Both the position numbers and the translations under genes were made by a program. From Pectobacterium parmentieri (GTDB lineage Bacteria > Pseudomonadota > Gammaproteobacteria > Enterobacterales > Enterobacteriaceae), in NCBI RefSeq assembly GCF_001742145.1, contig NZ_CP015749.1:1984001-2048000 (forward strand): a stretch of 64,000 nucleotides of DNA, given 5' to 3'. A model generated the notes under the pieces. That model was not told the origin of the DNA. It did no database searches and was given only the letters and a program-made list of their open reading frames with translations. Of this stretch, positions 54,715 through 63,997 are shown piece by piece (position 1 is the first letter of the stretch; every line of letters begins with the position of its first letter).

Positions 54715-54797
54715 GCCACTGCTTTTCTTTGATTCCCCTTATTGAGGAAGCCCATCGTTCCCGCCTTTGAGGTTCAAGAACGATGGGCGTTTTCTTT
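54715..54797 (+). ncRNA. rybB: RybB small RNA
   Basis: Hfq-dependent sRNA that silences outer-membrane protein mRNAs during envelope stress. The 5' seed GCCACTGCTTTTCTTTGAT is the conserved RybB start, and the 3' half forms the terminator stem GCCCATCGTTC (54750-54760) / GAACGATGGGC (54778-54788) followed by GTTTTCTTTT. Compared with E. coli RybB the middle and loop differ while the stem is kept. It lies beside ybjL, as in E. coli. Length about 82 nt. Confidence 0.92.
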
Positions 54798-54804
54798 TCT
54801 GCCT

Positions 54805-55022
54805 TATACTCGTCATACTGCAAATTGCATGTGCGTTGGCTACGTTCAAATTTGCTCCCGGCAGATTTGTCACCCGAATCACTTACCTGTGTAAGCTCAT
54901 CGGGATGAAATGAGAGACATCCTGCCTCTCACCGGAGGCCAGCCTTTGGCTGGTCAAATTCGTTCCCGACGAATTTGACCTTCGCTTGCCGCCTTCCTGA
55001 AATTTGAATTATTTAGAGTATA
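54805..55022. repeat. ERIC/IRU element with hairpin insert (copy E)
   Basis: 218 bp in reverse orientation: TATACTCGTCATACTGCAAA at the left and GAAATTTGAATTATTTAGAG at the right. Internal stems correspond to those in copy A read backwards: AAATTTGC/GCAGATTT (54848-54868), CTTAC/GTAAG (54882-54895), TGAGAG/CTCTCA (54911-54931), CCAGCC/GGCTGG and CAAATTCGT/ACGAATTTG. It lacks the first modules of copy A. Confidence 0.85.
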
Positions 55023-55073
55023 CCTCTTACCTATTTCCCGATATCCACACATCCGCTATCACATTCACTTCAT

Positions 55074-55097
55074 TTTTTGTTATTAAAATAACAAAAA
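55074..55097. promoter_or_regulatory. DeoR-like operator upstream of deoC
   Basis: 24-bp perfect palindrome with core TGTTATTAAAATAACA (55078-55093), the same half-sites as the E. coli DeoR operator TGTTAGAATTCTAACA. A further TTTGTTATT half-site follows at about 55106-55114. TTGCGA (55116-55121) and CATAAT (55141-55146) are weak promoter candidates. Confidence 0.75.
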
Positions 55098-55187
55098 TTA
55101 ATTTCTTTGTTATTTTTGCGACATTAAAATCATTGAGTGTCATAATCATTGCATCCGATTTTTTATCGACACCACCAAGGATTCGCC

Positions 55188-55856
55188 ATGACTGACTATG
55201 CACGCTATATCGACCACACACTGCTGGCAGCAAATGCCACCGAACAGCAAATCATCACGCTGTGCGAAGAAGCGATAGCGCACCGTTTTTATGCCGTCTG
55301 TGTTAATTCCGGTTACGTTCCCTTAGTCGCTGAGAAACTGAAAGATTCAGAGGTACAAGTGTGCTCCGTGATCGGTTTCCCTCTCGGCGCAGGACTGACC
55401 TCTAGCAAGGCTTTTGAGGCCAAAGCAGCTATTGACGCTGGCGCTCAGGAAATAGACATGGTGATTAACGTCGGCTGGCTGAAAAGCGGAAAGATTGACG
55501 CCGTCAAAGCAGATATTCAGGCCGTGCGTGAGGTTTGCGCCGCTATACCGTTGAAGGTAATATTGGAAACCTGTCTGCTTGATGACGAACAAATCGTGCT
55601 GGTGTGTGAAATGTGCCGTCAGTTGAATGTCGCATTCGTCAAAACGTCTACCGGTTTCAGCACCGGCGGCGCGCGCGAAGAACATGTTCGACTGATGCGC
55701 AACACGGTCGGCAGCGAGATGGGGGTAAAAGCCTCCGGCGCGGTTCGCGATCGCCAAACGGCACAACGAATGATTGAAGCTGGTGCCACACGTATCGGCA
55801 CGAGTTCGGGCGTTGCTATCGTTTCAGGTGACGCTGCCGCAGCAGGAAACTACTAA
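55188..55856 (+). CDS. deoC: Deoxyribose-phosphate aldolase
   Basis: Class I aldolase cleaving 2-deoxyribose-5-phosphate to glyceraldehyde-3-phosphate and acetaldehyde in deoxynucleoside breakdown. 222 residues: Schiff-base lysine in [13 protein letters not shown], second active-site Lys in VKASGAVRD and [11 protein letters not shown] near the N-terminal half. This is the short form typical of Bacillus-type DeoC, not the ~259-residue E. coli form. ATG 55188 with AAGGATT upstream is chosen; an in-frame start at 55149 is unsupported. deoR follows 31 bp downstream. Confidence 0.95.
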   Translation: MTDYARYIDHTLLAANATEQQIITLCEEAIAHRFYAVCVNSGYVPLVAEKLKDSEVQVCSVIGFPLGAGLTSSKAFEAKAAIDAGAQEIDMVINVGWLKSGKIDAVKADIQAVREVCAAIPLKVILETCLLDDEQIVLVCEMCRQLNVAFVKTSTGFSTGGAREEHVRLMRNTVGSEMGVKASGAVRDRQTAQRMIEAGATRIGTSSGVAIVSGDAAAAGNY

Positions 55857-55887
55857 CAACAAAAATAGCTTATTAGCAGGGAATTTT

Positions 55888-56661
55888 ATGGAAACGCGGC
55901 GCGACGAACGAATCGGCAGACTGGCTCAGGCATTAAAGAAAACCGATAAACTCCATCTTAAAGACGCCGCGCAGCTACTCGGCGTATCGGAGATGACCGT
56001 GCGCCGCGATCTGAATGCAGATGCCACCAGCGTCATACTGCTCGGCGGCTACGTCGTTAGCGATCTGAAGAATAACGGTGCCACTCACTATTTTGTCTCC
56101 GACCAACAGACCAAGCACGTAAAAGAAAAACAGGCCATCGGTGTCGCCGCTTCTCATCTGGTGGAGGCAAACGATACCGTTTTTTTCGATTGTGGCACCA
56201 CCATTCCCTTCATCATCGATGCGATTCCTGATGAGTTGCCTTTTACCGCAATTTGCTATTCTCTGAACACCTTTTTGGCGCTACAGGAAAAAAAGGCATG
56301 TAGAGTGATTTTATGCGGTGGGGAATATCACCCCGATAACGCGATTTTTACTCCGCTTAACCAACGCTGCGAGCTGGACAACATCTGTCCGAATAAAGCG
56401 TTTATTTCTGCGGCGGGTATCGAACTTAACGCAGGAGCAACCTGTTTTAACTTTGCCGAGCTGGGCATGAAACAACGCGCCATGGCGACCGCACAGCGAA
56501 TCATTCTTGTGGCAGATAGCAGTAAGTTCGGTCAGATAAAACGCGCCTGTATTGGCCCGATGACGCTGTTTGATACAGTCATTTCCAACAGCGCCCCGGA
56601 CGAGCAGTACTTACGCCACTTCTCCAACAACGGCATTCAGTTAATCCACTCAGGGGATTAA
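55888..56661 (+). CDS. deoR: Deoxyribose operon repressor DeoR
   Basis: 257-residue repressor of deoxynucleoside catabolism. N-terminal helix-turn-helix ([20 protein letters not shown], about 23-42) and a C-terminal sugar-phosphate-binding domain ([36 protein letters not shown]). Matches E. coli DeoR (METRREERIG) rather than other DeoR-family members. Probably co-transcribed with deoC, so it would be autoregulated through the palindrome at 55074-55097. The 3' end overlaps convergent dacC by 4 bp, as the deoR-dacC pair is adjacent in E. coli too. Confidence 0.93.
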   Translation: METRRDERIGRLAQALKKTDKLHLKDAAQLLGVSEMTVRRDLNADATSVILLGGYVVSDLKNNGATHYFVSDQQTKHVKEKQAIGVAASHLVEANDTVFFDCGTTIPFIIDAIPDELPFTAICYSLNTFLALQEKKACRVILCGGEYHPDNAIFTPLNQRCELDNICPNKAFISAAGIELNAGATCFNFAELGMKQRAMATAQRIILVADSSKFGQIKRACIGPMTLFDTVISNSAPDEQYLRHFSNNGIQLIHSGD

Positions 56662-57863
56662 CCGAATAACCCACCGAACCACTGCTGCACCTTCATCATC
56701 ACCGTATCCCAGAGGCGACTAAAGAAACCCGCCTCGGGGATATCATCCATCGCCACCAGATGACGCTGGCCGATACTTTTGCCATCCAATTGGAAATCGA
56801 TGGTGCCGACCACCTGATTCTTGGTAAGTGGTGCAGAAAGCTGCGGTTGGTTCAACGTGAAGCTGGCTTTCAGATTCTTCATCTGCCCTTTTGGGATGGT
56901 CAGCGCGGCGTCCTGCGCCACGCCAAGCCGTGCCTCTTTCTCCGTGCCAAACCACACCCGTTGTGTAGTAAAAGGCGCATCCGCCTTGATAGGTGTTACC
57001 GTTTCAAAAAAGCGAAAGCCCCATGTAAGCAGTTTTTCGCTTTCACGAAAACGAATGGCATCCGTTTGCGCCCCCAGCACCACGGAAATCAAGCGCATAT
57101 TGCCTTCCGTTGCCGAGGCCACCAGATTGTGTCCCGCTCCGTTGGTATGGCCGGTTTTTACACCATCCACATTCAGATTAGTGCTCCACAGCAGACGGTT
57201 ACGGTTAGGCTGGCGAATGTTATTAAAGGTGAACTCTTTTTCTTTGTGCAGCGCGTACTCTTCTGGTACGTCTCGAATCAGCGCCTGTCCTAACAGCGCC
57301 ATGTCGCGCGCGGTGCTGTACTGCCCTGCCGCGTCGAGGCCATGTACGGTAAGGAAATGCGTATTCGTCAGGTTAAGCGCTTTCGCATAATTGTTCATCA
57401 GGCTGACAAACGCATCCTGACTGCCCGCCACGTAATCCGCTAGCGCGATGCTGGCATCATTACCTGACTGAATGACAATGCCTTTATTTAACTCAGAAAC
57501 GGGGATGCGATCGCCCGGCTTAAGGAACATCAGCGACGAACCACGCAGCGCTGGGTTACCCGTTGCCCAGGCATCTTTTCCGACGGTCACTTCATCCGTC
57601 GGGCGAATTTTACCGGATTTTATCGCCTGCCCAATCACATAGCTCGCCATAATTTTGGTCAGACTGGCAGGATCAAGGCGCTCGTCGGCGTTGCTCTCCG
57701 CCAACACTTTACCGCTGGCGTGATCCATCAGGATAAAGGCTTTGGCGTCAATCTGCGGCACCGCAGGCAACTGTTCCGCAGAGGTAAATGGCACCACACC
57801 AACAAGCAATACCGTACCTACAGAAAAAGACGTGAGTCTGGTCAGGAAAGGGGTTGTTTTCAT
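56658..57863 (-). CDS. dacC: D-alanyl-D-alanine carboxypeptidase DacC (PBP6)
   Basis: Periplasmic low-molecular-mass penicillin-binding protein trimming pentapeptide side chains. 401 residues; signal peptide ends near FTSAEQ; catalytic S67-L-T-K70, S133-G-N135 and K236-T-G238; C-terminal domain then an amphipathic membrane anchor ([22 protein letters not shown]). In E. coli dacC is the stationary-phase paralogue of dacA; synteny with deoR supports dacC over dacA. Confidence 0.93.
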   Translation of the reverse strand: MKTTPFLTRLTSFSVGTVLLVGVVPFTSAEQLPAVPQIDAKAFILMDHASGKVLAESNADERLDPASLTKIMASYVIGQAIKSGKIRPTDEVTVGKDAWATGNPALRGSSLMFLKPGDRIPVSELNKGIVIQSGNDASIALADYVAGSQDAFVSLMNNYAKALNLTNTHFLTVHGLDAAGQYSTARDMALLGQALIRDVPEEYALHKEKEFTFNNIRQPNRNRLLWSTNLNVDGVKTGHTNGAGHNLVASATEGNMRLISVVLGAQTDAIRFRESEKLLTWGFRFFETVTPIKADAPFTTQRVWFGTEKEARLGVAQDAALTIPKGQMKNLKASFTLNQPQLSAPLTKNQVVGTIDFQLDGKSIGQRHLVAMDDIPEAGFFSRLWDTVMMKVQQWFGGLFG

Positions 57864-58149
57864 GAGTTCGCCGCAATGTCCATCAGTCGTTAAAAAATCT
57901 TAATTTTCAATATGTTTTGAAAACTTTAGTAACATGTAAAGGTAACGCGTCATCTCTGGGATGAAAACCGTTCCTTCTGTAAAGATAGTCAAAGAAATGA
58001 AAGCGTCTAAAAAAATGCTGATAAAAAAAGGACTTAGAGAGAAGTAAGGAATATCTGAAAATGCAGTCGGCAAGGTCACCAAAAAATAGCAAATGGCACG
58101 AGGAGCGATAACAGTTCAACGTTTCCTCATGCCTCGCATGAAAATACCC
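57864..58149. other. Intergenic region upstream of dacC
   Basis: 286 bp, AT-rich at 57890-58090. It should contain the dacC promoter. Short open frames here show no family character. Nothing else recognised. Confidence 0.5.
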
Positions 58150-58350
58150 TCAGCGGCGTTCGCGCTTATCTGCACGTTTCGATAACCAGTCACCTAAGGT
58201 CTGTACTACCTGCACCAGAATAACCAGCGCAATCACGGGACCAATGGTATTGCCCAACAAAATCTGCGTAAGCGGCAACAGCAACACCAGCAGAATAACG
58301 AAAGGAATAGAACGAATGATATTCACCAATACCGTGCCAAACAGATACCG
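58150..58350 (-). pseudogene. MetI-like ABC permease, deleted remnant
   Basis: 66 codons in frame. The left part (LVNIIRSIPFVILLVLLLPL then TQILLGNTIGP) matches the second-helix region of MetI-type methionine permeases. It is joined directly to a C-terminal end (VIALVILVQVVQTLGDWLSK plus RADKRERR). The central ~90-110 residues, including the EAA loop that contacts the ATPase, are missing, and so is the N-terminus, which is cut at the junction with reverse-transcriptase sequence near 58346. It cannot be a working permease. The neighbouring MetQ-like protein would have been its partner. Confidence 0.75.
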
Positions 58351-58515
58351 TCGGGATACCTAATGTTCTCACGCCGCCATCTGGCTTTTGGATATCCATT
58401 TTGCGTATCGCGCGGGGCAGATAATGTCCTGTCATCAATGCACTTTTGATGCTTATCCAGTTTTCTTTCAGCCACGGTTTTAACGCCAGTACGCCAAGGT
58501 TATCTACCTTCAGAT
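58346..58515 (-). pseudogene. Group II intron reverse-transcriptase fragment
   Basis: Open frame with LKPWLKENWISIKSALMTGH, then YLPRAIRKMDIQKPDGGVRT and LGIPTV. This is the first conserved block of group II intron maturases (W..I...L..G.Y.P.PVRRV.IPKPDGG.R.LGIPTV). The protein normally exceeds 400 residues; here only about 55 remain, cut at both ends. It joins intron RNA sequence upstream and the permease remnant downstream. Confidence 0.75.
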
Positions 58516-58641
58516 TTCACCTCTCGATGAATATCCTTGCCGTTTAGCTAACACTTCCCCTCAGCGGATGTGTAGAGGACTTGCACCTCCAAGTCCTCTA
58601 TTAATCACCACGGTCAACAGACAGCACCATGCTCGGCGCAC
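58505..58641 (-). mobile_element. 5' fragment of a group II intron (probably IIC)
   Basis: On the minus strand the sequence starts GTGCGCC at 58641, the canonical GUGYG 5' end. It continues with domain I features GAGGACTTGGAGGTGCAAG then TCCTCTAC, and AAGTGTTAGCTAAACGGCAA up to GGTGAAATCTGAAGG near 58505. The boundary lies exactly after the T-rich tail (TTTCTTCTT) of a terminator hairpin, where group IIC introns insert. Domains V and VI and most of the maturase are absent. Confidence 0.7.
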
Positions 58642-58667
58642 AAGAAGAAAGCCGGTCATCGACCGGC
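58642..58667 (-). terminator. Terminator of the MetQ-like gene
   Basis: GCCGGTC (58651-58657) pairs with GACCGGC (58661-58667) around a 3-base loop. On the minus strand it is followed by TTTCTTCTT; 29 bp after the gene's stop. The intron remnant begins at the next base. Confidence 0.85.
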
Positions 58668-58695
58668 CAAATGGTATGTTGTACAACCTGAAGCT

Positions 58696-59541
58696 TTACT
58701 GGGCGGGCGCTGGCGTTTTCGCCTGCATCCACTCAGGCTTCTGGAATTGGCTATACATCAATGCAGGATCGTTGATCACCGCAGCATACGCGGGTGACTC
58801 CACAATCGCTTTGGTGTCTTTAACGAATGGTTTATCGAGATCGTCGGTGCGCACGGCAATAATGTTTTTCAGGTTCTCGTCCAGCGTTTCCAGCTTGATG
58901 GCCGACGACAGTTTCATGCCGGATGCCAGTGCGAAATTACCGTTCACCAGCGATGCCGTCACGCTATCCAGAGTACGCGGCAATTGCGCCGCTTCCATCG
59001 GTTTGAAGACCAGCCCGCGTGGATTTTCAAGAATATCTTTTTCAGAAGCCTTGGTCGGATCGATATCGGCCTTAATCGTAACCAGCCCTATCGATTGCAG
59101 GAAACGCAGGCCGCGCGCCAGATTGGTGGCATCGTTAGAGAGCGTGACCACATCCCCTTTTTTCAGCGCATCCAGCGATGTGATTTTCTTCGAATAGAAA
59201 CCCATGCTGGCCGTCGGTACGATAATCAGCGGAGAAATTTTTAACCCTTTATCGGCGGCAAATTTTTCTAAATAGAGCGTATGCTGGAAAAGGTTAGCAT
59301 CGATGCTGCCGTTGGCCAGTGCCAGATTGGGCTGAACGTAATCGCTGAATTCACGCACCACGACCTTATAGCCTTTTTTCACCAGCTCAGGTTTGATCGC
59401 CAGGTTTACCATGTCACCATAAGGCCCTGGTGCCACGCCAAACGTGATCGTCTGCGGATCGCTGCTCGCCACAGCAAGTTGCATACCGGCGGCAAGCAGA
59501 GTGATGCCCAGAACGGCGCGAACAGAATGCGTCAATTTCAT
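58696..59541 (-). CDS. MetQ/NlpA-family substrate-binding protein
   Basis: 281-residue periplasmic binding protein of the methionine-type (Lipoprotein_9) family: FGVAPGPYGDMVNLAIKPELVKKGY at the start of the mature part and FQHTLYLEKFAADKG are typical. The N-terminus is a plain Sec signal peptide (GMQLAVASS) without the lipobox Cys found in MetQ, so it is probably soluble in the periplasm. The adjacent permease is a remnant and no metN is in the window, so it looks orphaned unless another transporter uses it. Ligand unknown (methionine or a related compound). Confidence 0.85.
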   Translation of the reverse strand: MKLTHSVRAVLGITLLAAGMQLAVASSDPQTITFGVAPGPYGDMVNLAIKPELVKKGYKVVVREFSDYVQPNLALANGSIDANLFQHTLYLEKFAADKGLKISPLIIVPTASMGFYSKKITSLDALKKGDVVTLSNDATNLARGLRFLQSIGLVTIKADIDPTKASEKDILENPRGLVFKPMEAAQLPRTLDSVTASLVNGNFALASGMKLSSAIKLETLDENLKNIIAVRTDDLDKPFVKDTKAIVESPAYAAVINDPALMYSQFQKPEWMQAKTPAPAQ

Positions 59542-59683
59542 TGTGTAACTTTCCTGTCTGAATGTAACTTGCTGTCATTATTAAGAATGACAAGTTAAAT
59601 CATAAAGACTAAAAAGGCATATCATTATTTCTCATCGGCTGTCGCGGATAACCGAGAATGGCTTAACCAAGAAAGAGGTAGGT

Positions 59684-60301
59684 ATGATAACGATTTGGGG
59701 TCGTGATAATTCGACCAACGTCAAGAAAGTCCTGTGGTGTGCGGAGGAACTCGCGCTGCCTTATCAACATATTGCGGTTGGCGGGCAATTCGGCCGTAAC
59801 CATGATGCCGATTATCTGGCGATGAACCCTAATGGCCTTATCCCCTGTTTGCAGGACGACGATCTGGTGCTGTGGGAATCCAATACCATCGTGCGTTATC
59901 TGGCGGCGCAGTACGGCCAAAACTCGCTGTATCTCACCGATGCCGGTAAGCGTGCAAATGCTGAAAAGTGGATGGACTGGACTAGCTCGCTTGCGGCCTC
60001 TTTCGGTCCAGTGTTCATTAATATGGTACGCATCGCACCAGAAAAACGTGATATGACGTTGGTACAGAAAGGCATCGTTGAATGTGAACGACTGTTCGGT
60101 ATTGTCGATACCGTTCTGGCTAATCAGCCGTGGCTATCCGGCGATCGGTTTGGCATTGGCGATATTCCGTTAGGCTGCGTTGTCTACGGCTGGCTGAATA
60201 TGCCAATTGAACGGCAGGCACATCCTCATCTGGAACGCTGGTATCAGCAACTCACCGAGCGTTCGGCGTATCAGAAACACGTTATGATCCCGCTGTCTTA
60301 A
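59684..60301 (+). CDS. gstB: Glutathione S-transferase GstB
   Basis: 205-residue GST: N-terminal thioredoxin fold (MITIWGRDNSTNVKKVLWCAEE; LWESNTIVRYLA for GSH binding) and C-terminal helical domain (about 90-205). Closest to E. coli GstB (YliJ), including NHDADYLAMNPNGL and ending MIPLS. GstB of E. coli acts on bromoacetate. Convergent with yliI, as in E. coli. Confidence 0.9.
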   Translation: MITIWGRDNSTNVKKVLWCAEELALPYQHIAVGGQFGRNHDADYLAMNPNGLIPCLQDDDLVLWESNTIVRYLAAQYGQNSLYLTDAGKRANAEKWMDWTSSLAASFGPVFINMVRIAPEKRDMTLVQKGIVECERLFGIVDTVLANQPWLSGDRFGIGDIPLGCVVYGWLNMPIERQAHPHLERWYQQLTERSAYQKHVMIPLS

Positions 60302-60306
60302 GTGAA

Positions 60307-60337
60307 TTCAGGCACCGTAAGGTGCCTGATTTTTTAC
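60307..60337. terminator. Terminator between gstB and yliI
   Basis: CAGGCACC (60309-60316) pairs with GGTGCCTG (60321-60328) around GTAA, followed by ATTTTTT. Serves gstB, and possibly yliI from the other side. Confidence 0.85.
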
Positions 60338-61500
60338 TCCAGTCCGACTTTCAGCAATTTGCCGTTATCATGATCGGTCAGCAGATAGAGGTAGCCGTCC
60401 GGCCCCAGCCTTACGTCACGGATACGTTCACCACGCTCGCCCAGCAAACGTTCTTGTGAGGCGACCTTGTCACCATCAAGCGTCAACCGAATCAGATTCT
60501 TCTCTGCCAGCGCACCGATAAAGACTGAGTTTTTCCACTGCGGGAAACGATCGCTGTTATAGAAGGCCATGCCGCTGATGCCCGGTGATTTCTCCCAGTA
60601 GAAATCAGGATTCACCATCCCTGCGATCTCTTTTCCTTTTGCTTCTGGAATTTTCAGCCCGGAATAGTTAATGCCGTGTGTCGCAATTGGCCAGCCGTAA
60701 TTTGCGCCTGCTTTAGGGATGTTAATTTCATCGCCGCCTTTCGGGCCATGCTCATTTTCCCACAGTACGCCAGACCACGGATTAATCGCTAACCCCTGTG
60801 GATTACGGTGCCCGTAAGACCAGATTTCCGGCCGCGCGTTAGGCGTGTTCACAAACGGATTATCGGACGGCACTTTGCCTTCTGCCGTCAGGCGAACAAT
60901 TTTTCCCTGTAACTTATCCAGATCCTGTGCGGTCGGGCGTTCATTGTTTTCACCCAGCGCAATAAACAGATGCCCTTCTCGGTCAAAAACCAGCTTGCCG
61001 CCGAAATGGTTACCCGTCGACAGTTTCGGTTCCTGACGGAAGAAGACTGTGAAATTCTCTAACCGTTTATTATCCTCAGAAAGTTTGCCATAACCGACAG
61101 CGGTTCCCGCTTTACCATCGTTCCCCTCTTCAGCAAAGCTCAGGTAGATGCGTCGATTCTGCGCAAAATCCGGTGATAGTGCGACTTCCAGTAATCCCCC
61201 CTGTGATTTCGCGAAAACTTCCGGTACTCCCGTTATCGGTGCAGACAGCGCACTGCCCGCTTTCCATAAGCGTAGATTCCCGGCGCGTTCCGTAATCAGA
61301 ATCCCCTGTTCTTCCGGTAAGAACGCTAATGACCACGGGTGATCCAGCTTATCTTGTAATTCCGTCACCTTCGGTTCCACCGCCAATAGCTGGCTGGAAA
61401 ACAGCAACGTTGCGCTAAGCAGCAACCAATGTGGCGCAGTAGAAAATCGTCGTAACACAGTGTGTGAAGCAGAATTGCTAAGCATCAGGCAAGAGGACAT
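60334..61500 (-). CDS. yliI: PQQ-dependent aldose sugar dehydrogenase YliI
   Basis: Soluble six-bladed beta-propeller quinoprotein (Asd) oxidising aldoses in the periplasm. About 388 residues with a signal peptide (hydrophobic WLLLSATLLFSSQLLA). Blocks WSLAFLPEEQGILITERAGNLRLW, GGLLEVALSPDF, SYGHRNPQGLAI, WENEHGPKGGDEIN and RDVRLGPDGYLYLLTD are those of the GSDH family. Start ATG 61500 has GGAG 8 bases upstream; the frame stays open to 61611. The N-terminus is about 17 residues longer than in E. coli. Confidence 0.9.
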   Translation of the reverse strand: MSSCLMLSNSASHTVLRRFSTAPHWLLLSATLLFSSQLLAVEPKVTELQDKLDHPWSLAFLPEEQGILITERAGNLRLWKAGSALSAPITGVPEVFAKSQGGLLEVALSPDFAQNRRIYLSFAEEGNDGKAGTAVGYGKLSEDNKRLENFTVFFRQEPKLSTGNHFGGKLVFDREGHLFIALGENNERPTAQDLDKLQGKIVRLTAEGKVPSDNPFVNTPNARPEIWSYGHRNPQGLAINPWSGVLWENEHGPKGGDEINIPKAGANYGWPIATHGINYSGLKIPEAKGKEIAGMVNPDFYWEKSPGISGMAFYNSDRFPQWKNSVFIGALAEKNLIRLTLDGDKVASQERLLGERGERIRDVRLGPDGYLYLLTDHDNGKLLKVGLE

Positions 61501-61638
61501 CGCGTTGTCTCCATCCAACAAAAGTTCTGTAAATTTAGGCGGCAGGCGGTGTTTGTGCAAAAAAGCGAGGCAAGGTTTACATTTATTGAAGAAATCCGTC
61601 ATTAAAGACATCTACCGTCACAGCGATAAAATGCTGAG

Positions 61639-61681
61639 TTCTACACCACTGACTGTAAGGATAATCAACTATGGTGTAGAA
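61639..61681. promoter_or_regulatory. Inverted repeat upstream of rimO
   Basis: TTCTACACCA (61639-61648) is perfectly inverted at TGGTGTAGAA (61672-61681), 23 bases apart and 42 bp before rimO. It could be an operator or a leader hairpin; no regulator was matched. Confidence 0.55.
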
Positions 61682-61723
61682 TCCTCCGGTTTTTATTTTC
61701 TGTCTATTTTGTGAGCGAATAAT

Positions 61724-63037
61724 ATGCAACAACCCCGTATCGGCTTTGTTTCCCTCGGCTGCCCGAAAAACCTCGTCGACTCCGAGAGGATTCTGACCGA
61801 ACTGCGTACTGAAGGTTATCAGGTCGTGCCACGTTATGACGACGCTGAACTGGTGATCGTCAATACCTGTGGTTTTATTGACAGCGCCGTACAAGAGTCG
61901 CTGGAAGCCATCGGCGAAGCGCTGAATGAGAACGGTAAAGTTATCGTAACGGGCTGTCTGGGTGCCAAAGAAAATCAAATACGCGAAGTGCACCCCAAAG
62001 TTCTGGAAATTACTGGCCCACACAGCTACGAGCAGGTGCTGTCGCACGTACATCAATACGTCCCCAAACCAACGCACAACCCGTTTACCAGCCTGGTCCC
62101 CGAGCAGGGCGTAAAACTCACGCCGCGCCATTACGCGTATCTGAAAATTTCAGAAGGTTGTAACCACCGCTGCACGTTCTGCATCATTCCTTCCATGCGT
62201 GGCGATTTGGATAGCCGTCCGATCGGCTCGGTGCTGGATGAAGCGAAGCGTCTGGTCGATGCTGGCGTAAAAGAGCTGCTGGTGATCTCTCAGGACACCT
62301 CGGCTTACGGTGCGGATGTGAAGCAGCGAACCGGCTTTTGGAACGGGCAGCCGGTCAAAACCAGCATGGCCAGCCTGTGTGAACAACTGGCGTCGCTGGG
62401 CGTGTGGGTGCGTCTGCACTATGTCTACCCTTATCCGCACGTAGACGATGTGATCCCATTAATGGCGGAAGGCAAAATTCTGCCGTATCTGGATATTCCG
62501 CTCCAGCACGCCAGCCCGAAGATCCTCAAACTGATGAAGCGCCCCGGCGCAGTAGAAAGAACGCTGGAGCGCATTAAGCGCTGGCGCGAAATCTGCCCGG
62601 ACTTAACGCTGCGTTCAACCTTTATTGTTGGCTTCCCCGGCGAGACGGAAGAAGACTTTCAGATGCTGCTCGATTTCCTACAGGAAGCCAAACTCGACCG
62701 CGTAGGCTGTTTCAAATTCAGTCCTGTCGAAGGTGCATCGGCAAATGCGTTGCCCGATCAGGTGCCGGAAGAGGTTAAAGAAGAACGCTTCCACCGCTTC
62801 ATGCAATTGCAGCAGGCGATCTCTACCCAGCGTTTGCAGGATAAAATTGGCCGAGAAGTGCTGGTGCTGATCGATGAAATCGACGAAGAAGGCGCGATTG
62901 GCCGCAGTATGGCTGACGCCCCCGAAATTGACGGCGCGGTTTATCTGAACGGCGAAACGGGCGTTAAGGTCGGTGATATCGTCAAAGTGAAAATCGAGCA
63001 CGCAGACGAATACGATCTATGGGGTAGCCGCGTTTAA
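61724..63037 (+). CDS. rimO: Ribosomal protein S12 methylthiotransferase RimO
   Basis: Radical-SAM enzyme that adds a methylthio group to Asp88 of ribosomal protein S12. 437 residues: N-terminal UPF0004 domain with Fe-S ligands C13, C49 and C78; radical-SAM C146-x3-C150-x2-C153 ([10 protein letters not shown]); C-terminal TRAM domain. ATG 61724 is the family start. Followed by a strong terminator. Confidence 0.97.
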   Translation: MQQPRIGFVSLGCPKNLVDSERILTELRTEGYQVVPRYDDAELVIVNTCGFIDSAVQESLEAIGEALNENGKVIVTGCLGAKENQIREVHPKVLEITGPHSYEQVLSHVHQYVPKPTHNPFTSLVPEQGVKLTPRHYAYLKISEGCNHRCTFCIIPSMRGDLDSRPIGSVLDEAKRLVDAGVKELLVISQDTSAYGADVKQRTGFWNGQPVKTSMASLCEQLASLGVWVRLHYVYPYPHVDDVIPLMAEGKILPYLDIPLQHASPKILKLMKRPGAVERTLERIKRWREICPDLTLRSTFIVGFPGETEEDFQMLLDFLQEAKLDRVGCFKFSPVEGASANALPDQVPEEVKEERFHRFMQLQQAISTQRLQDKIGREVLVLIDEIDEEGAIGRSMADAPEIDGAVYLNGETGVKVGDIVKVKIEHADEYDLWGSRV

Positions 63038-63047
63038 TGTTCTCACC

Positions 63048-63083
63048 CGCCAGCTTTTCTATCCGAAAAGCTGGCGTTTATTT
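63048..63083 (+). terminator. rimO terminator
   Basis: CGCCAGCTTTTC (63048-63059) pairs with GAAAAGCTGGCG (63065-63076), a perfect 12-bp stem followed by TTTATTTTC. Confidence 0.92.
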
Positions 63084-63124
63084 TCACCTCACCCCAGCCT
63101 GAATGCTGAAAATTCAATCAATAA

Positions 63125-63997
<873 letters not shown>

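Noticed and set aside
58190-58438. Single 82-codon gene
   Set aside because: The frame is a chimera: the start is reverse-transcriptase fragment and the rest is a wrong-frame reading of the permease remnant.
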